From Holosporaceae bacterium (GTDB lineage: Bacteria > Pseudomonadota > Alphaproteobacteria > UBA3830): a stretch of 19,887 nt of DNA. The stretch's first letter is position 1, and every line of letters starts with the position of its first letter. The notes under the pieces are model-generated. The model saw only the letters and a program-made list of their open reading frames with translations, was not told where the DNA came from and did no database searches. The stretch lies in the NCBI GenBank assembly GCA_031262635.1, contig JAISHN010000060.1, positions 1-19,887 on the forward strand, in the 5' to 3' direction. The position numbers and the translations under genes are program-made. This document shows, piece by piece, positions 14,150-19,887 of this stretch.

Positions 14150-14396
14150 GACGCGTCGCGGCTTGAAGAAGAATTTTATTCGTCGTCCTTCCCCTTTTTC
14201 CGTCATCCTGAGCAAAGCGAAGGATCCAGACGGCGATGACGCATGAAAATCGTTTGGATCCTTCGGCCGCGAGCGGCCTCGAGGATGACGGAGAAGGAAG
14301 AGAAGCTTCGCGGCTTCGCGCTTCTAGCAACGACTTATTGCGGAGTATAAACCTCTTGTTTCCTCATACCACTCGTCACATCTTTCCTAACGCAGC
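14150..14396. mobile_element. MITE-like composite repeat, copy 4, inverted relative to copy 1
   Basis: The core at 14201-14290 (CGTCATCCTGAGCAAAGCGA ... CTCGAGGATGACG) is followed by an arm that matches 4647-4770 in reverse complement and ends TCTTTCCTAACGCAGCGC. The left flank GAAGAATTTTATTCGTCGTCC matches copy 2 (6590-6612). Both outer ends carry the GTTAGGAA-type motif, the left one degraded. Confidence 0.65.
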
Positions 14397-14473
14397 GCTA
14401 TAAAGCGCTAAATTAATTTTCCAACCCATTATTTGGGTTTACAACGTAGCAAACAAAAAAAGCTTCTAAATAT

Positions 14474-14500
14474 AAAAAAAGGGCGAATAATCATTCGCCC
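14474..14500 (-). terminator. Terminator built from a dispersed palindrome
   Basis: On the minus strand GGGCGAAT-GATT-ATTCGCCC is followed directly by seven T. It lies about 70 nt past the stop of the phage-tail-like gene. The hairpin is a member of the short-palindrome family found elsewhere in the window. Confidence 0.75.
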
Positions 14501-14568
14501 CTACGATTGCCGCAGCTTATTTCTTGCAACTACAAATTGTATTTTATCGCCTAAATTTATCGTCAGAT

Positions 14569-16305
14569 TTACAACGCAATCTCCGGTAAATTAACTTCTC
14601 TCGTTACTACTCTCGTCGATGTCAGAGGGTGAAGCGAAACCTTAATTTTCGTAGCTCGTTTATTTAGTTCGGATTTTAGCTCCGAGACCGAACGATGAGT
14701 TGCGCTCGACAAAGCCGCGAGTTGTTCTTCCGGCGGGTTTATTATTTCTATTTTGCGAACGATATCCGCCGGATTAATTCGACTTTCATCGTTCGGTATT
14801 TCGATTTTAACCCCGTTCAACTTCTCAAAATTTTGCGAAACGTCCGCCGTCGCGCAGCCGATCGTAAATTTTATAATTTTTCGTTCCGCGTCTCCGATAA
14901 ATCGCGTTTTCACGATCTTTCCCGCGATTCGCCCGTTTGAAAACCTGTCGTCGAGAATCGTAATTTGATCGTCTACGCTTGCGTCGATAAATTTCTTCGC
15001 CTCGACGCAAAAATCGATCTCGACGTATCGCGACGAGTAATTGATCAGCGCGATCGCCTTTTGCGCCGCGTATTTGATCGCGTTCTTCCCGCGAGCCGTC
15101 GCGAAAAACGAAGAGCTAGAATCGTCCCGCAAAGCGTCGGGCATTTTTTGAACGAGCCTCCATTTTTCCGGCTCAAAATTTTCGTTCGAAACGCTCGCCG
15201 ACGAGCATTCAAAAATCTCGTTCTTATATTGAGTCTTGTCGCCCTCTCCGTAGTAGGTAAAGCAATTCCAAACGGGATATTTTTTCGGCGCTTGGATCGC
15301 CTTCAGCTTAAGATAAATATTTTTCTCGCGTCCTTGGTCGACCGATTTATTCACAACCTTAACGTTTACAGTTTCGACTCGCTTTTGCTTGTACGCCCAG
15401 TCGATTACTAACTTTCCGTCAAAATAAAATCGCTTAAATCGAACTTTTTTCCTTTCGGCGGCCGCGTTCGCTTGATAATAAAAATCTGGAGACAAGACCG
15501 GACAATCGCTTAAAACTCCCGCGGCGTTGGGATTAATTTCATTTATATTACAATACGCTAATCTATATCCGTTCTTTTCTGAAAAAAGATTTGCGATTCC
15601 AGATTTGATATTCGTAAAAGAATTGATCAAACGACGCTCGAATTTTTGCGCGATCATCGGAAGAAGATCGACGTTTCCGTATTCGTACTGTATCCAACTT
15701 GCGCGCAACTTAAGATTGATAGTTTTATACGGCTCGCGAGCGATTCTTACTCTAATCGAGTCTTGCAAAATCTCGTTTCCGTCGATTTCAAAATTTCTTC
15801 GCCCGCGGTTTATATCCGACAACGACAGCTCGCCGTTTTTCATATTCCAATAGAAAATTTTATCGTTTCCCTCGAGAAAAACAGTCGGATTTTTCAAATC
15901 GTCGGACGAAAAAAATAGATCGTCGAATAAAATTTGGCTTTCTTCCTCTTTATGTTTATCGATCGCGTGAAATTCCGCCAAATTTTGATCCGAAAACGCC
16001 GCCAGTTTCGCCTGATAATCGTCCGGCTCGGCGATAAGCTCCAACTGCGTCGTCGACCTGCCGAATCCGACTGGAAACGCGACTAGCCGTCCCGCGAAAA
16101 GCGTTTCCGTTCGCTCGCCGTCTTGAATTCCGATTTTCGCGTATTTTTTATCGAGCAGCCCCGCGGCGTTTTTTATCCCAAGACGAACTTTTGCGACGGC
16201 AAATCCGCATTCCTTCTGAAAAATTTCCAGCGAGATTATTTCCTCGTCGCCTCGCGGCGGCGTTTCTTCATAAAACGAAGAAACCCAATCAAATATTAGT
16301 TTCAT
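14569..16305 (-). CDS. Phage-tail-like protein, solitary
   Basis: A 578-aa soluble protein with no signal peptide or membrane span. Residues about 20-105 are beta-rich (KYAKIGIQDGERTETLFAGRL, TTQLELIAEPDDYQAKLAAF), resembling the first domain of phage tail-hub proteins (gp27/gpP type). Residues about 440-490 contain VDDQITILDDRFSNGR...GKIV and later TIGCA (481-485), a pattern I associate with tail or baseplate proteins of alphaproteobacterial prophages, where a GGxxxGKV segment precedes VTIGCAIG. The last 30 residues (ATKIKVSLHPLTSTRVVTREV) fit the same group. The assignment is from memory of family patterns and is tentative. AAGGAAA lies 5 nt before the ATG at 16303-16305. No other phage gene is nearby, so it may be a prophage relic or a domesticated part of a contractile or injection device. 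Confidence 0.45.
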   Translation of the reverse strand: MKLIFDWVSSFYEETPPRGDEEIISLEIFQKECGFAVAKVRLGIKNAAGLLDKKYAKIGIQDGERTETLFAGRLVAFPVGFGRSTTQLELIAEPDDYQAKLAAFSDQNLAEFHAIDKHKEEESQILFDDLFFSSDDLKNPTVFLEGNDKIFYWNMKNGELSLSDINRGRRNFEIDGNEILQDSIRVRIAREPYKTINLKLRASWIQYEYGNVDLLPMIAQKFERRLINSFTNIKSGIANLFSEKNGYRLAYCNINEINPNAAGVLSDCPVLSPDFYYQANAAAERKKVRFKRFYFDGKLVIDWAYKQKRVETVNVKVVNKSVDQGREKNIYLKLKAIQAPKKYPVWNCFTYYGEGDKTQYKNEIFECSSASVSNENFEPEKWRLVQKMPDALRDDSSSSFFATARGKNAIKYAAQKAIALINYSSRYVEIDFCVEAKKFIDASVDDQITILDDRFSNGRIAGKIVKTRFIGDAERKIIKFTIGCATADVSQNFEKLNGVKIEIPNDESRINPADIVRKIEIINPPEEQLAALSSATHRSVSELKSELNKRATKIKVSLHPLTSTRVVTREVNLPEIAL

Positions 16306-16413
16306 GTTTTCCTTTTTATTGATTAAAAAATATTTTTTTATGTATTTAAATAATTTTTCTCATGTAATATAAAATATAGAATTTTAATTTTAAGGAAAAT
16401 AAAAGGATTATAT

Positions 16414-17235
16414 ATGAGAAAAAGTATCGCATGCCTAGCTTTGCTTATTGCGTTCAACGACGGCGAATGTATGCGTCGCCAAAACAGGCCGACGGAGCCG
16501 CAAGCGGCTGTCGCTGAAATCTCGCCGCCTGCGCAAGGACGCAAAACAACGCGCAATAGATTTACATTGAAAGAAGACGCTCTATTAAGAGCCACGGTAG
16601 CCAAGCTTGGAACAAATGATTGGACGATAGTCCAGCAAAGACTTCCCGAGCGAACTACGCGGCAGGTAAAAGATAGGTGGACGACTTATTTGTCTCCCAA
16701 TTTGAATACCAGTCCTTGGACTGATGAAGAAGACTCTTTACTTTTACAGAAACGCGAAGAGTTAGGTCCTAGGTGGCTGAAAATCTCTAAATTTTTTGAT
16801 AGTCGTACAGATGCTTCCGTTAAAAACAGGTTTCACATATTAGAACGACGTAGTCGACGAGGGAAACGCTCAACGCCGACTCCGCCTCAAGCGCCAGAGC
16901 CAGTTAGCTACGCCGATGCGCAAACGAACACGGAGGAGCCAATTCAACCTCCAGCCGCGCTAACGCCGGCCGTTTTTATTCCGACTCCGCCGCCGATATT
17001 AACTGCGCAATCAACGCCTACAACGTCCGATGAACATATGAACCGCTCGGGAAATGGTTTTATCGCTTTACCAAATTCGTGGCTCCCTCAAGAAGAGCGG
17101 TTGTCGCCATCTTTTCTTTCTGAAAGCGATTACGACGCTTGGCCTACTTTTGACGACAACGCGCCAAGCTTAGACATATGGGGCTACCCGCGTCTTGATA
17201 TGGAAATACGAACCCCGATCCCATGGGGCGAATGA
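16414..17235 (+). CDS. Exported Myb-like (R2R3-type) DNA-binding protein, candidate nucleomodulin
   Basis: A 273-aa protein with eukaryotic modular design. Residues 1-19 (MRKSIACLALLIAFNDGEC) have a basic start and a 12-residue hydrophobic core, like a short Sec signal peptide. Residues 48-94 and 99-146 are two tandem Myb/SANT repeats. The regularly spaced aromatics are F50, W70, W89 and W102, W121, F140 with 18-19 residues between. Also present are the RTTRQVKDRW and RTDASVKNRF recognition helices and the NLNTSPWTDEED junction typical of protist Myb proteins. ERRSRRGKRS (144-153) is a basic NLS-like cluster. The tail is Pro/Thr-rich (154-200), then acidic and aromatic (LSESDYDAWPTFDDN), like an activation region. 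AAGGA lies 6 nt before the ATG. Known: tandem Myb repeats are a eukaryotic transcription-factor feature. Inferred: gene acquired from a protist-like host and exported to act on host promoters. Lack of a strong AXA cleavage site is the main uncertainty about export. Confidence 0.85.
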   Translation: MRKSIACLALLIAFNDGECMRRQNRPTEPQAAVAEISPPAQGRKTTRNRFTLKEDALLRATVAKLGTNDWTIVQQRLPERTTRQVKDRWTTYLSPNLNTSPWTDEEDSLLLQKREELGPRWLKISKFFDSRTDASVKNRFHILERRSRRGKRSTPTPPQAPEPVSYADAQTNTEEPIQPPAALTPAVFIPTPPPILTAQSTPTTSDEHMNRSGNGFIALPNSWLPQEERLSPSFLSESDYDAWPTFDDNAPSLDIWGYPRLDMEIRTPIPWGE

Positions 17236-17298
17236 TTATTGGCCATTACAGTCCGCGGTCGACGATGGAGATAAAACGTCGCCGCTTTTCTTTTCCTG

Positions 17299-17390
17299 GT
17301 CATCCTAGAGGAGGGCTTGCCCGACGAAGGATCCAAACGATTTTCTCGCGTCTTCGTCGTATGGAACCTTCGCTTCGCTCTAGGATGACG
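17299..17390. repeat. Palindromic repeat core, copy 5
   Basis: GGTCATCCTAGAGGAGGGCTTGCCCGAC ... CTTCGCTCTAGGATGACG with inner GAAGGATCC/GGAACCTTC. The left arm carries the GAGGGCTTGCCCGAC module, inverted relative to copy 2, while the right arm is of the simple CGAAGCG type. Confidence 0.75.
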
Positions 17391-17557
17391 GAAGAAGACG
17401 TAATGTCATGCGGATCCCTGCGGAAATGCTCTTCCCCCTTTTTCCGTCCTTGCGAGAAGCGAAGCTCGAAGCAATCTAGAAATAAACAGCCGCGCTTTAA
17501 TCAATTATTCGCCTTATTTATATGAATAAATTATTTTTATGACACATTAAATTTTAA

Positions 17558-17586
17558 TTGACATAGCCAAAGCAATTCATTATATA
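17558..17586 (+). promoter_or_regulatory. Strong sigma70-type promoter of the beta-barrel gene
   Basis: A perfect TTGACA at 17558-17563 is followed 17 nt later by TATATA (17581-17586), with TATATT overlapping at 17583. The expected start near 17594 leaves an AT-rich leader of about 90 nt ending in the G-tract. Confidence 0.65.
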
Positions 17587-17672
17587 TTATCTAGAATTTG
17601 AATTAAGGTAATTCATGTTTTATTTTCTAAATAATTTAAATTTAGAAAACTTTTTGTATTGTAGAAAAAATC

Positions 17673-17681
17673 GGGGGGGGG
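17673..17681 (+). repeat. Nine-G homopolymer in the ribosome-binding position
   Basis: Nine consecutive G are followed by one T and the ATG of the beta-barrel gene. No other Shine-Dalgarno sequence is visible, so the tract itself must serve, or translation is weak. Tracts of this type change length by slippage and can switch expression. Confidence 0.85.
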
Positions 17682-17682
17682 T

Positions 17683-18474
17683 ATGAGGAAAAATATTGCC
17701 ATTTCGGCGCTGATCGGTTCGGCCGTCTTGGCTTTTGGAACAGTCGGAGCTGAAGAAGACGCGGCGTCTAACGATAAATCGGCTTTAGAGGGATTCTCTG
17801 TCAGCGCTGGAGTTGAGTACGATCGACAGAATAGCGAAGCGGGCGATTTTGTGTTTAAAGTAACGCTCGATGGAGTTATTCAAGACAAAGCGGAAGCAGT
17901 TCAACCATCTAAGCTAAAAAGAACAAATCGTAAGCTTGGCGGTTCGGTTGCTTTTGGATATGGGAAATTCTTCTACGAAGACTTATTCGTAGGAGGCGAG
18001 GCACTGATAGACGTAAGCAAAAATAAAAGGGCAGAGGCGCTGCTAGACTGCAGTGATGGCGCTGCGGGCGCTCCTGATGTGGTCTTTCCAAAAATCACAC
18101 TAAAAAGTAATGGCGTTATTCCGTCCATTCGCTTGAGAGTTGGCTATTGGATTGAGTCGTTACGCGGTATGTTTTATGTCACGGCTGGCGCTTCTAGATA
18201 CTCGGTTGAATTTAAGGGCGCCGCTTCGAGCTGGCCTAACGGCGAGGTCGCTTTGAAAAAAATTGCTCCCGTAGTTGGCTTGGGGTTCCAGAAGGTTCTT
18301 TGCGCCAATATATCTATACGACTAGAGGGCGATTACGTATTCCAAGCTAACAAAACAGGATCAATAAAGACAAACGACCTATTCCTGGCTCTTGGAGACA
18401 CGCGCGCTCATCTTGGAACAAAAGTTCGCGCGGAAAGATTTGCCGCTCGTTTATTGCTGAACTATCGGATTTAG
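17683..18474 (+). CDS. Outer-membrane beta-barrel protein, possibly phase-variable
   Basis: A 263-aa predicted outer-membrane protein. Signal peptide MRKNIAISALIGSAVLAFG...GA before EED (cleavage near residue 23). The mature part has alternating strand patterns (LGGSVAFGYGKFFY, LFVGGEALIDVSK, IPSIRLRVGYWIE, MFYVTAGASRY, APVVGLGFQKV, ISIRLEGDYVF) and ends RFAARLLLNYRI, a plausible terminal strand signal although it ends in Ile rather than Phe. This gives about eight strands, as in opacity/OmpA-type barrels. It shares the KLGG...FGYG plan with the protein at 241-1038. A strong promoter and a nine-G tract abutting the ATG suggest high but switchable expression. It lies between two genes for other predicted exported proteins, which suggests a surface/host-interaction locus. 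Confidence 0.75.
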   Translation: MRKNIAISALIGSAVLAFGTVGAEEDAASNDKSALEGFSVSAGVEYDRQNSEAGDFVFKVTLDGVIQDKAEAVQPSKLKRTNRKLGGSVAFGYGKFFYEDLFVGGEALIDVSKNKRAEALLDCSDGAAGAPDVVFPKITLKSNGVIPSIRLRVGYWIESLRGMFYVTAGASRYSVEFKGAASSWPNGEVALKKIAPVVGLGFQKVLCANISIRLEGDYVFQANKTGSIKTNDLFLALGDTRAHLGTKVRAERFAARLLLNYRI

Positions 18475-18482
18475 AAAGGGAA

Positions 18483-18506
18483 ACGGCTGCTGAGCGGCCG
18501 TGATTT
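18483..18506 (+). terminator. Hairpin after the beta-barrel gene
   Basis: ACGGCTGC-TGA-GCGGCCGT (one G-T pair) is followed by GATTTT. The short, interrupted T run suggests partial termination, allowing some read-through into the next gene. Confidence 0.5.
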
Positions 18507-18537
18507 TGCTATTTGATTTTAAACTAAGGAGGAGAAA

Positions 18538-19029
18538 GTGAAAAAAATAATAACGTCAGTTTTTGTACTAAGCGTATTTTCTTTTACAAGTGAAACGGAC
18601 GCAGTCAATTGGCTTAAGACCGCATGCGCTATCCGGGATTCTCAACCCACTGCGGCCGTGCGCTATGTCCCCGATGCTAGAACGATAACCGCCATCGCTA
18701 ACGCGTCTCGCTCTCAGCCTGAAGTACTACGCCACGTGACTGCGCATCTGTCGACAGTCGCTACAACGGACGATTTCGGCGATGCTCGTTCTGATGAGCA
18801 AATAACTCAGGATATGCAAAGAATTTTAGAAAACACCACAAAACATATCGATGATGGGCGTATGGACAACCTTTCTGACTCAGATGACGAAAGCCTATAT
18901 GATTCTGAAGAGGAAGAGGCCGACGGAGAACCAGCGAGTGGCGGCGCTTCGGGAGCGGCTTCTGCTCATGCCTCTGACGACGAAGATGAAGGGGCGCAAC
19001 CAAACGGAGGAACTGAGCAACCTGAGTAG
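18538..19029 (+). CDS. Exported acidic protein, frame probably broken
   Basis: GTG at 18538-18540 follows a near-perfect AAGGAGG with 5-nt spacing, and 163 codons run to a TAG at 19027-19029. Residues 1-22 (MKKIITSVFVLSVFSFTSET...) form a Sec signal peptide. The mature part has a helical middle region (DEQITQDMQRILENTTKHI) and then a very acidic Ser/Asp/Glu tract (SDSDDESLYDSEEEEADGE). No family is recognised. Acidic tracts of this kind occur in histone-binding or CK2-phosphorylated eukaryotic proteins, which is suggestive only. The frame continues in the same style past the TAG (see 19030-19273), so the original protein was probably about 245 aa. It follows the Myb-like and beta-barrel genes on the same strand. 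Confidence 0.6.
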   Translation: MKKIITSVFVLSVFSFTSETDAVNWLKTACAIRDSQPTAAVRYVPDARTITAIANASRSQPEVLRHVTAHLSTVATTDDFGDARSDEQITQDMQRILENTTKHIDDGRMDNLSDSDDESLYDSEEEEADGEPASGGASGAASAHASDDEDEGAQPNGGTEQPE

Positions 19030-19273
19030 ACTGCTGCAGAGACTGCGTTAGTTGGGGCTGAGGCACCCGTTACAGCGGGCTTTACTGCTGACCTATATGA
19101 ACCGACTCCAAAAATTCCGGCAGAAGACATAATTGGAGAACTAGGTGCGCCGTTTGAACTGCAGACTGCTCATCTACTGTTACCAGAGGCTTACGAGACA
19201 AAGGCTGAAGCAGCCCGCGCCTCAACCAGACTCTGACTCGGAATACGACTATGACGAGTCCGAAAGCGATTGA
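19030..19273 (+). pseudogene. Continuation of the acidic protein after a stop codon and a frameshift
   Basis: Directly after the TAG, 68 sense codons continue in the same frame with Ala/Glu/Pro-rich content (AETALVGAEAPVTAGF...) to TGA at 19234-19236. One base later in phase, the sequence from about 19208 reads KQPAPQPDSDSEYDYDESESD and stops at 19271-19273, again an acidic Ser/Asp tail. One substitution and one single-base indel, near 19205-19225, would restore a 245-codon gene that begins at 18538. Decay, assembly error, or programmed read-through and shifting are possible; decay is the simplest. Confidence 0.5.
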
Positions 19274-19407
19274 TTTTACGGTACCAGCATAAACTCCGAG
19301 TTAGATAATTGGCAGATCTAACTCGGCGCTTACTTTCATTGCTGACACTTCAGCCGCCGACAAGTGGCTGTGTTACTGACAAACTGTTATATATTAGGTA
19401 ATAAAAG

Positions 19408-19446
19408 AACCTCTCCCGTTCGCAAATGCGTGGGAGAGGTTTTTTC
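19408..19446 (+). terminator. Strong rho-independent terminator
   Basis: A 10-bp perfect stem AACCTCTCCC/GGGAGAGGTT with a 14-nt loop is followed by TTTTTCT. It lies 135 nt past the ancestral stop of the acidic protein gene and closes the exported-protein cluster. Confidence 0.85.
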
Positions 19447-19524
19447 TATAATTGCTCCCGCTTGATAAGTCATAAAAATAACTAGTTAATGGCAGGGCCT
19501 GTGCCCGCCCTTACGCTTTCCTTC

Positions 19525-19615
19525 CGTCATCCTCGAGGCCGCTTGCGGCCGAAGGATCCATACAACTTTCCCGCTTCTTCGCCGCTTGGATCCTTCGCTT
19601 CGCTCTAGGATGACG
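19525..19615. repeat. Palindromic repeat core, copy 6
   Basis: CGTCATCCTCGAGGCCGCTTGCGGCC ... CTTCGCTCTAGGATGACG with inner GAAGGATCC/GGATCCTTC. The left arm matches copy 1 and the inverted right arm of copy 4; the right arm matches copy 5. Confidence 0.75.
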
Positions 19616-19627
19616 GAGAGACGACGA

Positions 19628-19680
19628 CATGCCCCTCTCGCCACGACCCTTTCTCGCGAGGAGAGAGGGAGAAGGTTTCC
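19628..19680. repeat. GC-rich repeat related to the left edge of the window
   Basis: CCCCTCTCGCCACGACCCTTTC...GAGGAGAGAGGGAGAAGG contains inverted CCTCTC/GAGAGG arms and resembles the complement of 1-34. Confidence 0.5.
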
Positions 19681-19887
19681 TCCTTTTTTCATCATCCTTG
19701 CTTCGCGCGAACGGAAGACGACAGGAGCGAAAGATAAGTCGTATTCCATTGCTTTCCCCCCTCACCCCAGCTTCCTCCACCCCGTAAAAGATGCTATGGT
19801 TATATGGATATATCATATGAGGCTATGTGGGCATGAACGATTTGATAAATAGGTATTTTTCTGGAATTAATAATGTTACGAAAAACA

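Larger units (their letters stand above)
14146..14568. other. Gene-free region of repeats and a terminator
   Basis: Of these 423 bases, 14150-14396 is an inverted copy of the composite repeat, 14474-14500 is a terminator hairpin, and the rest is AT-rich spacer without recognisable content. Confidence 0.6.
17236..17682. other. Intergenic region with repeat, promoter and G-tract
   Basis: The 447-base gap contains the palindromic repeat at 17299-17390, a worn scrap of a second repeat type (TTGCGAGAAGCGAAGCTCGAAGCAATC, about 17450-17478), an AT-rich promoter region (17558-17586) and the nine-G tract at 17673-17681. No gene is seen. Confidence 0.6.
19447..19887. other. Gene-free right end with repeats
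   Basis: Contains palindromic copy 6 (19525-19615), GC-rich repeat pieces (19628-19680, 19757-19780), a half element near 19689-19720, and an AT-rich tail. Open frames here follow the repeats. An ATG at 19873 could start a gene beyond the window. Confidence 0.55.

Noticed and set aside
4647..19615. Regularly recurring repeats considered as a CRISPR array
   Set aside because: Copies are kilobases apart, palindromic over 90 bp and without uniform spacers; no cas genes are present.
19486..19852. Several frames on both strands at the right end
   Set aside because: All are driven by palindromic copy 6 and GC-rich repeat pieces.
19873..19887. ATG followed by TTACGAAAAACA at the right edge, possibly the start of another exported protein (MLRKT...)
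   Set aside because: Only five codons are visible, and upstream there is only a weak GGAA; this cannot be judged from the window.

Overview
The window looks like a chromosome segment of a Gram-negative, host-associated alphaproteobacterium, most plausibly of the Holosporales/Rickettsiales type. This is an inference. It rests on an alpha-type SspB, an M16 peptidase of the mitochondrial-processing-peptidase type, lipid A-core and diaminopimelate genes (kdsB, dapE), a tRNA-His that keeps the ancestral G-1:C73 pair, many dispersed palindromic repeats, and secreted proteins with eukaryote-like features. No species can be named from sequence alone.

Layout. 1-2775: debris and repeats, an outer-membrane beta-barrel protein (-), and a NifS/IscS-type cysteine desulfurase with an unusual N-terminal extension (-). 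2773-4567: metK (-) divergent from a ferritin-like gene (+). 4568-7594: a MITE-like composite repeat, a possible 45-aa membrane protein, a HAAAP-family amino-acid transporter (-) and a YmdB-type phosphoesterase (-). 7821-8371: tRNA-His and sspB (+). 8584-11910: a minus-strand cluster read in the order ketol-acid reductoisomerase homologue, D-Ala-D-Ala carboxypeptidase, M16 peptidase. 12070-13200: dapE (-). 13325-14145: tRNA-Leu(GAG) and kdsB (+). 14146-14568: repeats and a terminator. 14569-16305: a lone phage-tail-like protein (-). 16414-19446: an accessory stretch on the + strand with three consecutive genes for predicted exported proteins. The rest is repeats.

The most striking item is the gene at 16414-17235. 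It encodes a eukaryotic-type two-repeat Myb (R2R3-like) DNA-binding domain behind a short bacterial signal-peptide-like N-terminus. A basic NLS-like cluster and a Pro-rich, acidic/aromatic tail follow. This is the architecture expected of a secreted mimic of a host transcription factor (a nucleomodulin). Its neighbours are a beta-barrel protein with a nine-G tract directly before its start codon, and an exported acidic protein whose frame is broken by a stop and a frameshift. A secreted, possibly variable host-interaction locus fits these facts, but that is inference.

A second theme is enzymes that keep their fold but not their catalytic residues. The reductoisomerase homologue lacks the catalytic His107 and two of four metal ligands. 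The ferritin lacks three of six ferroxidase ligands. The cysteine desulfurase has Tyr for His next to its PLP lysine, plus a lipobox-like N-terminus. A third theme is a family of about 90-bp imperfect palindromes with interchangeable arms, one of which supplies the stop codon of the M16 peptidase gene.
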